DNA of 64,000 nt from Vallitalea sp. (lineage in GTDB: Bacteria; Bacillota; Clostridia; Lachnospirales; Vallitaleaceae). The notes under the pieces are model-generated. The model made no database searches, was not told the origin of the DNA, and saw only the letters and a list, made by a program, of their open reading frames with translations. The stretch is from the NCBI GenBank assembly GCA_025210515.1, contig JAOARM010000018.1, positions 62,001 to 126,000 on the forward strand, in the 5' to 3' direction. A program made the translations under genes and the position numbers. Shown piece by piece: positions 48,733-57,203 of this stretch. Every line of letters begins with the position of its first letter. Position 1 is the stretch's first letter.

Positions 48733-49368
48733 TTATACTCTTTCAACTAATATTAATTCCACTTTTTTCTTAATTCTTTGTAACGCATTGTCAATTGATT
48801 TAACTGGTCTATCAAGATAGCCTGCAATCTCTACATAACTTTTACCATCAACATAACTTTGAAGTACTTCTTTTTCGAATTTACTTAATCTCTCTGATAG
48901 CATATGCTCTATAATGCTTAGGTTTTCTTGACCAATTAATAAATCTTCTGGATTAATTATTTTGGCTGAAGGCATTCTTTCAATTAAAGTAGTTTTGCCA
49001 TTTTCTTCTTCATATGATGGTTTATTAAGTGAAATATAAGAATTAAGCGGAAGATGCTTCTGTCTAGTTGACGCTTTTACAGCTGATATCATCTGTCTTG
49101 TTACACATAAATCCGCAAAAGAATAAAAAGAAGAAGTCTTTTCTTTCTTAAAATCTCTAATTGCTTTAAATAGACCTATCATTCCTTCTTGAATAATATC
49201 ATCTCTACTGGCTCCAATTAAGAAATATGTTTTCGCCTTCTTTTCAACAAGAACTTTAAACTTATTCATTAGGTAATCTAAAGCTTGATTATCTCCGTCT
49301 CTTACTAAATCCACAAGATTTTCATCTGAATATGCCTCGTAAGAATCATACCTTTTAATAGAATTCAT
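48733..49368 (-). CDS. sigH: RNA polymerase sigma factor SigH (sporulation transition)
   Basis: 211 residues from ATG 49368 after CGGGGG. Region 2 has D-D-I-I-Q-E-G-M-I-G-L-F-K-A-I near residue 58; region 4 has S-Y-V-E-I-A-G-Y-L and K-S-I-D-N-A-L-Q-R. The length and composition match Spo0H of Firmicutes. It sits next to yacP as usual in Clostridia and Bacillus. Confidence 0.95.
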   Translation of the reverse strand: MNSIKRYDSYEAYSDENLVDLVRDGDNQALDYLMNKFKVLVEKKAKTYFLIGASRDDIIQEGMIGLFKAIRDFKKEKTSSFYSFADLCVTRQMISAVKASTRQKHLPLNSYISLNKPSYEEENGKTTLIERMPSAKIINPEDLLIGQENLSIIEHMLSERLSKFEKEVLQSYVDGKSYVEIAGYLDRPVKSIDNALQRIKKKVELILVERV

Positions 49369-49385
49369 ATGCTTCAACCCCCGTA

Positions 49386-49898
49386 TTATTTTCTACGAAT
49401 CTTTTCCATCCAATCTATTATTTTCTTATCTAAATGTCCTTCTAGTCTATTATTATTTACCTGAGTTTTTTCAATATAATTAGTGCGAATAGACTTTTTC
49501 ATATCATTTACTTCGTTTAATAGTTCTCTTGAAGAAATTCTAGTAGCACCCTTACCTAAAATAATTATTTGCTCAAGATTATCAGAAGTAGCAACTCTAA
49601 CTCTGTATTCTTCGCCAATTTCATGAACCACTTTTTCAATATAGTGATCTGCTGTTTCAACTTCCTTAGTATAAACAACGCTTATATTATTGTACTCATA
49701 TACTTTTCTTATTCCTTTTACTTTATGAGCATCAAAGACAACAATAACTTCAACTTTCTTATATCCTTGATAATTAGACATTATTTCTAATAGCTTATCT
49801 CTTGCCCCTTCAAGGTTTTCTTCTTCTACAATTCGCTTGAGCTTGTCCCAAGCAAAAATAACATTGTAACCATCTACTAATAAAAATTCTCTTATCAA
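49386..49898 (-). CDS. yacP: YacP/Rae1-type NYN-domain ribonuclease
   Basis: 170 residues. L-L-V-D-G-Y-N-V-I-F-A-W and V-F-D-A-H are the NYN (PIN-like) acidic motifs. Bacillus Rae1 is a ribosome-dependent endoribonuclease. A TTG start at 49898 is chosen as it lies seven bases from AAGGAAG; TTG 49904 is too close. It stands just before sigH. Confidence 0.9.
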   Translation of the reverse strand: MIREFLLVDGYNVIFAWDKLKRIVEEENLEGARDKLLEIMSNYQGYKKVEVIVVFDAHKVKGIRKVYEYNNISVVYTKEVETADHYIEKVVHEIGEEYRVRVATSDNLEQIIILGKGATRISSRELLNEVNDMKKSIRTNYIEKTQVNNNRLEGHLDKKIIDWMEKIRRK

Positions 49899-50040
49899 AA
49901 TCAATCTTCCTTAATAATACTGAGTTTTGCTCAACATATAATGTGAATCCAATTAGATTACATCTATTATTTATAAATAAGTTAAAACCAATCTTAAGTA
50001 TACTATAATTAGTCATAATTGTAAATTGTTAATGAATTCA

Positions 50041-50075
50041 AAAAAATAAATCCAGTAATATTACATACTGGATTT
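50041..50075 (-). terminator. Terminator after the STAS-like gene
   Basis: AAATCCAGTA and TACTGGATTT form a 10-pair stem followed on the minus strand by ATTTTTT, 14 bases after the stop. Confidence 0.75.
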
Positions 50076-50088
50076 ACTAGAATATATA

Positions 50089-50448
50089 TTATAAACTATT
50101 TATTATTTCTTCTGGAGTATCTACTAAATCAATTTTTTGTGAAAATTGTGATCCACCTAATCTTTTAACTTGAGACATAGCTATAACTGATCCAAGTTTT
50201 ACAATATATCTTTTCTTAAATGGTGTATCCATGTATAATTTAAGTGCGTTTGATAATACTTCCCCAACTTCTGGGTTAGATGTAATTTGTTTTCTTGAAT
50301 CAATTAGGAAAACATATTCACTTGGATTAATTTTCTTTAAATTAGCTGAAAAATCTCTTATATACGCCTCAGCTTTGGCAGTATCAAACATTCCTTCTGT
50401 TGTTACATAAAATAATTTTTTTGTAGTGTTAATATCAAAAGTATACAT
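50089..50448 (-). CDS. STAS/SpoIIAA-like fold protein of unknown function
   Basis: 119 residues, soluble, beginning M-Y-T-F-D-I-N with alternating strands and helices; Y-V-F-L-I-D-S-R-K near 45-53 sits where STAS proteins have their central strand. It does not show the phospho-Ser motif D-x-S of anti-sigma antagonists. It is the second gene of the c-di-GMP riboswitch transcript, 45 bases after the GNAT-like gene, with its own AGGAGG. The name is from fold pattern only. Confidence 0.6.
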   Translation of the reverse strand: MYTFDINTTKKLFYVTTEGMFDTAKAEAYIRDFSANLKKINPSEYVFLIDSRKQITSNPEVGEVLSNALKLYMDTPFKKRYIVKLGSVIAMSQVKRLGGSQFSQKIDLVDTPEEIINSL

Positions 50449-50493
50449 TACTTTTCCTCCTAGTCATTTTTTTAAGTTATAGAGTAATAAACA

Positions 50494-51264
50494 TTAAATA
50501 TTATACTCTTCGTCAAAAGCTTTGTATAAAACTCTACAATCAGTAGATTGATCTGGAGATATTCCTTTAAAATGTTCAGTATCCGCGTACTTAGTAAGGA
50601 TATGCTGATTATTACTATCATAAACTAAATCAAAACCAAAATACTTAGAAAAAATAATTTGAGATTTAATATTAGTAGCTTCTAGAAATATACCTTTATA
50701 CCCTTTTTGTTTAGCATCTTCAATGCATATTCTTATTAAATCTTTTGATATTTCTTTTTTGAGTTTATCTGTTTTTACACCAATCATAAACATATGTACA
50801 AATTGTTTTTCCTCAACTATTTTATTTGTCTTTTCTTGAATAGTATTTATTAATCTTTCATCTAATTCATCAAGAACGTTACAAATTTTATTCATAGGTT
50901 CTAGATTATCTGTAAAAACTAGTGATTCTTCATTAGGATTATAAGATTCACTTATAAAAGCTCCAATTACTTTATTTTGTTTTTTGTCTAATACTGCATA
51001 ACAAAATCCATCAGCTACAATGTTTTTCATGTAAGCATAAACAAATTCATTGAAATCTTCTGCAGACATTCCAACCGATTGTACCATTGGTTCAGATATT
51101 TTTTCACCTTTTACAGTTACACCAGCAAATGTTTGTGCAAGGCATTTAGCGGATTCTAGAATAATCTCTTCATCATCTTTACTTATACGTTTATACTGTA
51201 ATTCTAAATTCAACTCTTCTAAACATCTTCTAATAACCACCTCATCCAATTTTACATTCAACAT
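50494..51264 (-). CDS. GNAT-like acyltransferase-fold protein under c-di-GMP riboswitch
   Basis: 256 residues, soluble. Residues about 95-235 resemble a GNAT fold: Y-A-V-L-D-K-K-Q-N-K-V-I-G-A-F-I near 90 and E-A-T-N-I-K-S-Q-I-I-F-S-K-Y-F-G-F near 195 (motif B-like), but the usual R/Q-x2-G-x-G/A acetyl-CoA loop is replaced by K-L-K-K-E-I-S, so activity is doubtful. ATG follows GAGGGGAGGAAG. First gene behind the c-di-GMP-I aptamer. Function unknown. Confidence 0.65.
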   Translation of the reverse strand: MLNVKLDEVVIRRCLEELNLELQYKRISKDDEEIILESAKCLAQTFAGVTVKGEKISEPMVQSVGMSAEDFNEFVYAYMKNIVADGFCYAVLDKKQNKVIGAFISESYNPNEESLVFTDNLEPMNKICNVLDELDERLINTIQEKTNKIVEEKQFVHMFMIGVKTDKLKKEISKDLIRICIEDAKQKGYKGIFLEATNIKSQIIFSKYFGFDLVYDSNNQHILTKYADTEHFKGISPDQSTDCRVLYKAFDEEYNI

Positions 51265-51347
51265 ATGACTTCCTCCCCTCTAAACAATTAGTACTTCTTG
51301 TCCATCTTTACTTTTTCGTTACCAGAGTATTAATATATTCAAATTTA

Positions 51348-51425
51348 TGGCAACTGGCAATCATAGAATAAATAATATTCCTTAGATCCTAAGTTTTGCG
51401 TCCTTATTTTTCAATAAGTTTGCTT
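51348..51425 (-). promoter_or_regulatory. Cyclic di-GMP-I (GEMM) riboswitch
   Basis: The minus strand shows AGCAAAC, a CTTATT-GAAA-AATAAG hairpin with a GNRA tetraloop, then GGACGCAAAA, a second arm with CTTAGGATCTAAGG, and ATGATTGCCAGTTGCC. These are the conserved pieces of GEMM-I in order. GCAA pairs with TTGC as P1. A downstream CTGGTAA (near 51322-51328) can pair with TTGCCAG of the aptamer, a possible expression switch; no classic terminator follows, so translation control is possible. Confidence 0.85.
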
Positions 51426-51457
51426 TTGACATAATACTATATTTAACATTTGAACCA

Positions 51458-51486
51458 ATTATATCATAAACCGATAAAATCTTCAA
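51458..51486 (-). promoter_or_regulatory. Promoter of the c-di-GMP riboswitch transcript
   Basis: TTGAAG (51486-51481), a 17-base spacer and TATAAT (51463-51458) on the minus strand; the aptamer begins about 25 bases beyond the start site. Confidence 0.7.
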
Positions 51487-51589
51487 TTTATTTTTGTTTT
51501 TCTACTTAAACACGTTTATCACTACTTATATTTTTTGTTTTATTTTAATTTGACATTATACAATAATGAATTAAAGGGTTATATGTATA

Positions 51590-51622
51590 TAAAAAAAATA
51601 AAGGCATATTACATACCTTTAT
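51590..51622 (-). terminator. Terminator after rlmB
   Basis: ATAAAGG and CCTTTAT stem with eight T on the minus strand, closing the cysE-to-rlmB operon. Confidence 0.65.
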
Positions 51623-51710
51623 ATCATGTTTAATATTAATATATTACTATTTATTTGTAATGATTTAAGACTTTGAAATCATTATCCTTGGTAATATAGT
51701 CATATAATTA

Positions 51711-52454
51711 TCATTTATATTCTCTTTGTCTAACTGCCTCATATGTTAATATCCCTGTTGCTACAGAAGCATTAAGTGAAGTAATATCACCTTTCATTGG
51801 TATATTAACTATAAAATCACATTTTTCTTTTACGATTCTAGATACTCCTTCTCCTTCTGAACCAATAACTAAGGCAAGAGATCCTTTTAAATCCACGTTA
51901 TACATTAACTCTCCATCCATATCAGCACATGCAATCCAGAAGCCTTGTTTTTTCAATTCATCAATTGTTCTTGCAACATTAGTTACTCTTGCTACCTTTG
52001 TATATTCTATTGCACCTGCCGAAGTTTTTGCAACAGTTGCTGTTAATCCTACCGCTCTTCTTTTAGGAATAATTACTCCGTGGACACCAGCTATGTTTGC
52101 TGTTCTTAAAATTGCACCAAGATTATGTGGATCTTCTATACTATCAAGAATAATAACAAAAGGGGCTTCATTTTTTTCATTTGCAACATTAATAATATCT
52201 TTCACCTCAACATAATTATATGCAGCTGCATAAGCAACAACCCCTTGATGTTTATTGCCAGATGAGATCTCATTTAATTTATCTTTACTTACGAATTTAA
52301 CTAAAATATTCTTTTTTCTAGCTTCAGCTATTATACTTTTTAATGGACCATCATGTCTTGAGTCTATAACAAATAGTTTGTCAATACTTCTATTGGCTTT
52401 TAACGCCTCCATTACAGCATTACGCCCTTCTAATATTAAATCAGTATTTTCCAT
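51711..52454 (-). CDS. rlmB: 23S rRNA (guanosine-2'-O-)-methyltransferase RlmB family
   Basis: 247 residues. E-G-R-N-A-V-M-E-A-L at the N-terminal substrate domain; L-D-S-I-E-D-P-H-N-L-G-A-I-L-R-T, I-G-S-E-G-E-G and L-N-A-S-V-A-T-G form the SPOUT knot and AdoMet site. It would methylate G2251 of 23S rRNA. ATG follows GAAAGG. It sits near mrnC and cysS as usual. Confidence 0.93.
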   Translation of the reverse strand: MENTDLILEGRNAVMEALKANRSIDKLFVIDSRHDGPLKSIIAEARKKNILVKFVSKDKLNEISSGNKHQGVVAYAAAYNYVEVKDIINVANEKNEAPFVIILDSIEDPHNLGAILRTANIAGVHGVIIPKRRAVGLTATVAKTSAGAIEYTKVARVTNVARTIDELKKQGFWIACADMDGELMYNVDLKGSLALVIGSEGEGVSRIVKEKCDFIVNIPMKGDITSLNASVATGILTYEAVRQREYK

Positions 52455-52484
52455 TTAGTTTTCCTTTCTATAGTTGTTAGAGAT

Positions 52485-54074
52485 TTATATTAATTTTAAT
52501 TTTTTAAGTTTCGAAACAATACTTTCATGATAAGGTATAAAAACGAAATCTTCTTCTCTCAGAGTTTTTGTAATAATTAACATTAAACCATATATTACTA
52601 TACCAGTAATGATACTAATTAATGTAGATAATGTATTACTATTAATTATATTATGAACGCCAGAGTAAACAAAAAATACGCTTATTCCCATTATTATAGT
52701 AGATATCATTGGTTTTAATACAACTTTTAATATATCTATTCTAAAATTAGTTGCTCTCTTTATAATAATATAGTTTATTAATACATATATAGCATAATAA
52801 CATATAGATCCTATTACTGCACCCATTAGTTGTAATTCACTTGCAATTAGATAATAATTAATAATATATTTAATTATTACACTTACAAAAAGTGATACCA
52901 AAGGAATATAGTATTTACCCATTCCCTGTAAAATTGCTGCTAATGCCTGTCCTATTATTATTAATACTAAGCAAATACCAAGTAACATTAAATACTCATG
53001 CCCAGCAGATGTATGATATAACATATTCATCAATGGTTCAGATAGGATTATAATCCCTATAGCTGCAGGAAGTGCAAGTAATAAAGAAAATCTAATACAT
53101 ATTACAATTTTATTTATTAAATCCTCATAATTGTTTTTAGCAACTGCAATTGATATAGCAGGTACAATAGTTATCATTAAAGCTAAACTAATCGTTAACG
53201 GAACATTAATAATAGTAAATGCATAACCTAATTGTCCCATCATCTTATTAGCCACATCTTTATTAATTGTTGTAAGTCTTTTAAAAACTGTATTAGAATC
53301 TATTACTCTCATTATAGAATAACTAGCAGAAGCAATCGTTATAGGAATTGCCACCCTTATAATATTTCTTGTTACAGTTATAAACTTTACTCTATCTCTT
53401 AGTTTTCTTTCCCTATTAAGCTTAATACTATTTTTATGCTTAAAATAGTATATATTTATATACACTGCGGATAATAAAAATCCAAGAGTAGTACCTATTG
53501 CAGCTCCACCTACAGCAAATGAAACACTATAATTTGATTTAACTAGTAAATAAGTAATTGATATTCCTAGTATTACTTTTGTTACATTTTCAATAATTTG
53601 CGTTAATGCCGTAGGAAGCATTTTTTGCATTCCTTGAAAATATCCTTTATATGTTCCAGTAATAGATATGAAAATAGGTGATAGTGATAGCCCGCGAATT
53701 ACATACTTAGTTTCGCTTTTCCATTCCCATCTTTCTATCATAAAATTCGCTCCAAAAAACATAAACATACTAATAATAACACCCATTATAACTATTACAT
53801 ATCTAGAATACTTAAATATGTTATTAGCATTATAATAATCATCATTAGCTATTTTTTCAGAAGTGAGTTTAGATATAGCATTAGGTATACCTATTAATAA
53901 AGCTGATACAAGCAACGAGTATATAGGGTATACTGTTTCATAATATCCCATACCTTCTTGGCCAACTAATCTAGCTAAAGGAATTCTATACAATGCACTA
54001 AATATTTTGGCAATCATTCCAGCAAATGATAGAAGCATTGCTCCCTTTACTAATTTATTAGTTTGCTCTGTCAT
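52485..54074 (-). CDS. SpoVB/MurJ-like polysaccharide flippase
   Basis: 529 residues, about 14 transmembrane helices, MOP superfamily. The N-terminus K-G-A-M-L-L-S-F-A-G-M-I-A-K-I and R-I-P-L-A-R near residue 32 match the SpoVB/YabM branch of lipid-linked sugar exporters. It starts 17 bases inside the end of mrnC, so translation is coupled. Its place between mrnC and rlmB is unusual and suggests an insertion. It may act in cell-wall or spore-cortex precursor export. Confidence 0.85.
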   Translation of the reverse strand: MTEQTNKLVKGAMLLSFAGMIAKIFSALYRIPLARLVGQEGMGYYETVYPIYSLLVSALLIGIPNAISKLTSEKIANDDYYNANNIFKYSRYVIVIMGVIISMFMFFGANFMIERWEWKSETKYVIRGLSLSPIFISITGTYKGYFQGMQKMLPTALTQIIENVTKVILGISITYLLVKSNYSVSFAVGGAAIGTTLGFLLSAVYINIYYFKHKNSIKLNRERKLRDRVKFITVTRNIIRVAIPITIASASYSIMRVIDSNTVFKRLTTINKDVANKMMGQLGYAFTIINVPLTISLALMITIVPAISIAVAKNNYEDLINKIVICIRFSLLLALPAAIGIIILSEPLMNMLYHTSAGHEYLMLLGICLVLIIIGQALAAILQGMGKYYIPLVSLFVSVIIKYIINYYLIASELQLMGAVIGSICYYAIYVLINYIIIKRATNFRIDILKVVLKPMISTIIMGISVFFVYSGVHNIINSNTLSTLISIITGIVIYGLMLIITKTLREEDFVFIPYHESIVSKLKKLKLI

Positions 54075-54486
54075 GTTCTACTCCTTCTACAACTAATTCG
54101 ATAATTCTTTCAAATCTATTTTCCAAAAACAAAAATCCAATAAGAGCTTCAAAACCAGTTGCAACTTTATATTCTATTAAATCTGCATTTTTAGGAACTG
54201 TGCCTGACTTAGCATTTCTTCCTCTTTTAAATATACTCATTTCTTCTTCAGTTAGTATATTCTGTATTTTCCTAAAAGTATTGGCTTGAGCAGATGCTTT
54301 TACATAACTACTTGTTCTTCGGTGTAATTTATTAACTGGTGCATTTCCATCTCCTACTACCTTTGATTTTATTATTAAATCAAATACACTATCTCCAATA
54401 TACGCAAGTACCAAAGGAGAATATTGTCTAGGATTAACCTCTTTTATATCTAGGCTTTTTCTAAAATAGTGTATAAAATCTTCCAT
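54058..54486 (-). CDS. mrnC: Mini-ribonuclease III
   Basis: 142 residues. Y-I-G-D-S-V-F-D-L near residue 30 is the RNase III catalytic motif; F-E-A-L-I-G-F-L-F-L near 110 holds the second acidic site. It lacks the double-stranded RNA-binding domain, as in MrnC, which matures 23S rRNA ends. It follows cysS by 15 bases. Confidence 0.94.
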   Translation of the reverse strand: MEDFIHYFRKSLDIKEVNPRQYSPLVLAYIGDSVFDLIIKSKVVGDGNAPVNKLHRRTSSYVKASAQANTFRKIQNILTEEEMSIFKRGRNAKSGTVPKNADLIEYKVATGFEALIGFLFLENRFERIIELVVEGVEHDRAN

Positions 54487-54501
54487 TAATTCAATTCCTT
54501 T

Positions 54502-55899
54502 CTATCCTCTGTGCCAACGGACACCTTCTCTAGTATCTTTAAGGATAATTCCTTTGTTTTTCAAATCATCTCTAATTTTATCTGCTAAAGCAAAATCTTT
54601 ATTTTTACGAGCTTCTTGTCTATCATTAATTAACTGTTCTATTTCTTTATCAAGAATTTCTTCTTTCTTTTTACTAACAATACCTAGTATACCACATAGT
54701 TCATCTATTATGGCAACTATATTTTCAATAAGACTTTTAGGAGATCCTGCACTTATATTTATATTAGCAAATTTAACAAGTTCAAATATTGCTGTAATTG
54801 CATCAGCAGTATTAAAATCATCGTCCATAGCAGCTTCAAATTTTTCTTTATATTTATTTACATCTTTTAAGTGTTGAGATTCTATTTCGTTAAGCTGTCT
54901 TTCTTCTGCATTTCCTAGGAAATATTCCAAGTTATCTCTTCCTGTTTGAATTCTTTCTAATCCATTAGCAGCTGCCTGAATCAATTCTCTACTAAAATTA
55001 ATTGGACTTCTATAATGAGCATTAAGCATAAAAAATCTAATTATATCATAAGAAAAATCATCTACAATCTCTCTTACTGTAAAAAAGTTACCATCAGATT
55101 TTGACATTTTTTTGTTATCTACATTAATGAATCCATTATGCATCCAATATTTTACGAATTCTTTTCCATTTGCTGCTTCACTCTGTGCAATTTCATTCTC
55201 ATGATGTGGGAAAATTAGGTCAACCCCTCCAGCATGAATATCTATACTGTCTCCTAGATATTTTTTAGCCATAACCGAACACTCAATATGCCATCCTGGT
55301 CTTCCTTCTCCCCAAGGAGATTTCCATGCAGGCTCTCCTTCTTTCTTAGGTTTCCACAAAACAAAATCCATAGGATTTCTTTTTTCATCATCTACTGCAA
55401 TTCTTGCACCAGCTTCTAAATCATCTTGATTCTTATTTGATAATTTCCCATATGACTCAAATTTACGAGTTTCAAAATATACACTACCATTAACAGCGTA
55501 AGCATATTCTTTTTCTATTAATTGTTTTATCATATCTATCATTCCATTAATTTCTTCTGTAGCTTTTGGATAAATAGTTGCTGGCTTAACATTAAGCCCA
55601 TTAGAATCAATCATAAACTCTTTCATATATTCACTTGAAATTTCACTGTATTTTACACCTTGTTCATTAGCTTTTTTAATTATTTTATCGTCAATATCTG
55701 TGAAGTTAGACACAAACTCAACTTCATAGTTCTTATGTTCAAAATATCTTCTAATAGTGTCAAATACAATAAGAGGTCTTGCATTACCTATATGAATGTA
55801 ATTGTATACAGTAGGACCACATACATACATTTTCACTTTTCCTTCTTCTATTGAATTAAATATTTCTTTTTGATTAGTTAGTGTATTATAGATTTTCAT
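54502..55899 (-). CDS. cysS: Cysteinyl-tRNA synthetase
   Basis: 465 residues from ATG 55899 (AAAGG upstream). C-G-P-T-V-Y with a zinc Cys, H-I-G-N-A-R-P (HIGH), further zinc ligands C-S-V and H-E-N-E, and K-M-S-K-S (KMSKS). It charges tRNA-Cys. It follows cysE in the T-box-controlled operon. Confidence 0.97.
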   Translation of the reverse strand: MKIYNTLTNQKEIFNSIEEGKVKMYVCGPTVYNYIHIGNARPLIVFDTIRRYFEHKNYEVEFVSNFTDIDDKIIKKANEQGVKYSEISSEYMKEFMIDSNGLNVKPATIYPKATEEINGMIDMIKQLIEKEYAYAVNGSVYFETRKFESYGKLSNKNQDDLEAGARIAVDDEKRNPMDFVLWKPKKEGEPAWKSPWGEGRPGWHIECSVMAKKYLGDSIDIHAGGVDLIFPHHENEIAQSEAANGKEFVKYWMHNGFINVDNKKMSKSDGNFFTVREIVDDFSYDIIRFFMLNAHYRSPINFSRELIQAAANGLERIQTGRDNLEYFLGNAEERQLNEIESQHLKDVNKYKEKFEAAMDDDFNTADAITAIFELVKFANINISAGSPKSLIENIVAIIDELCGILGIVSKKKEEILDKEIEQLINDRQEARKNKDFALADKIRDDLKNKGIILKDTREGVRWHRG

Positions 55900-55978
55900 A
55901 CTATTTTTATCCTTTCTCAATAAAATTAATTTATATTTATAATGTGTCTCAGTTATTTATAGGTAAATGTAATATTAC

Positions 55979-56653
55979 TTATTTCTTTTTGAATAAATGG
56001 AAATAATCTTCTGGTGGAATTTCATCTACTTTTTGCTCTAATACTTCAATTCTAGTTAGAAGTTTACACATTTCCATTTTCACAGGGTCTGGAAGATGAA
56101 TTTGGTCTAGTGTTTTACAAGGGCATACTTTCTGATTATTTCTTCTAACTACTCTTCCCGGTATACCAACTACTGTACAATTTGGCGGTACTTCGTTAAG
56201 TACTACTGAGCCTGCTCCAATTCTAGAGTTATCTCCAACTTTAAATGAACCTAATATTTTAGCACCAGCACTTATCATAACATTATTTCCTATAGTTGGA
56301 TGTCTTTTCCCATGTTCTTTACCTGTTCCTCCTAATGTAACTCCTTGATATAGAGTAACATTATCTCCTATTTCACAAGTTTCTCCTATAACTACTCCGT
56401 ATCCATGATCAATAAATAAATTTTTCCCAATTGTCGCACCAGGATGAATTTCTATGCCTGTTTTTCTAACTGCTCTCTGAGAAATCCATCTTGCTAAAAA
56501 ATAGTGTTTTCGTATAAATAACCAATGGGATAGTCTATATTTCATTATTGCACGAAAACTAGGATATAAAAATACTTCAGATGTTGTTTTTATAGCCGGA
56601 TCTCTTTCTTTAATAACTTTAATTTCATCTTTAATAAATTTAATTAATCCCAT
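55979..56653 (-). CDS. cysE: Serine O-acetyltransferase
   Basis: 224 residues. Left-handed beta-helix hexapeptides with [16 protein letters not shown], and G-A-G-S-V-V mark the SAT active site (His/Asp pair). A C-terminal tail of about 40 residues has four Cys-Pro-Cys type residues. It makes O-acetylserine for cysteine synthesis. Start follows GGAGTG. Controlled by the T-box just upstream. Confidence 0.95.
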   Translation of the reverse strand: MGLIKFIKDEIKVIKERDPAIKTTSEVFLYPSFRAIMKYRLSHWLFIRKHYFLARWISQRAVRKTGIEIHPGATIGKNLFIDHGYGVVIGETCEIGDNVTLYQGVTLGGTGKEHGKRHPTIGNNVMISAGAKILGSFKVGDNSRIGAGSVVLNEVPPNCTVVGIPGRVVRRNNQKVCPCKTLDQIHLPDPVKMEMCKLLTRIEVLEQKVDEIPPEDYFHLFKKK

Positions 56654-56693
56654 AATATCACTCCTTATTCAGCTTTATTTATTTACAGAAACA

Positions 56694-56932
56694 ATAAAAA
56701 ACTCCATCTCTACAAAATGTAAGAGACGAAGTTATTCCGCGGTTCCACTCTTTTTGAATAATTAATATTCCAGCTTCAATCTGCATAACGGACAGCACCG
56801 TGATTAGTTAGTATTATTATTTTCACTAATCAAGCTCAAGGACGCACTTCATTTAACTTTCTCTAGGGAATGCTCTCAGCCGATGACACTCCTTCTCTTT
56901 TAGATTCCATCAAATTACTCTTTCCTGTCAAT
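56694..56932 (-). promoter_or_regulatory. Cys T-box riboswitch of the cysE-cysS operon
   Basis: The minus strand carries the T-box AGTGGAACCGCGG (56749-56737), a specifier region GAAG-TGC-GTCC with Cys codon TGC at 56846-56844, and a terminator AACTTCGTCTCT/AGAGATGGAGTT (56700-56733) followed by TTTTTT. The TGGA bulge would pair with a U discriminator, which fits tRNA-Cys. Uncharged tRNA-Cys should stabilise the antiterminator and turn on cysE, cysS and downstream genes. The rest of 56933-57203 is AT-rich with a likely TATAAT at 56958-56953. Confidence 0.93.
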
Positions 56933-57203
56933 GCTTTTTGTATATTAATATTATTATATGCATCATACTAATTTTTGATATTTTTATAATATATTAACAT
57001 ATAAAAATAGTCAAGGATAATTTTATTATTAACATATGCTATACGATATAACTAATAATAAAAAATAACAAGATGCTAAAACTTTCTATTATAAGTTAGA
57101 AATTTTAATTATTATATTCTTCTTCATTAATAGCAAATTATAATATCAATAAATTATTTACCAAGTTAATATAGGTTATAAAATAAGCCAACTTAAAATT
57201 GTA

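Noticed and set aside
57080..57115. Terminator after the MATE gene
   Set aside because: The stem AAAATTTCTA/TAGAAAGTTTT is weak and mispaired; not strong enough to list as a feature.
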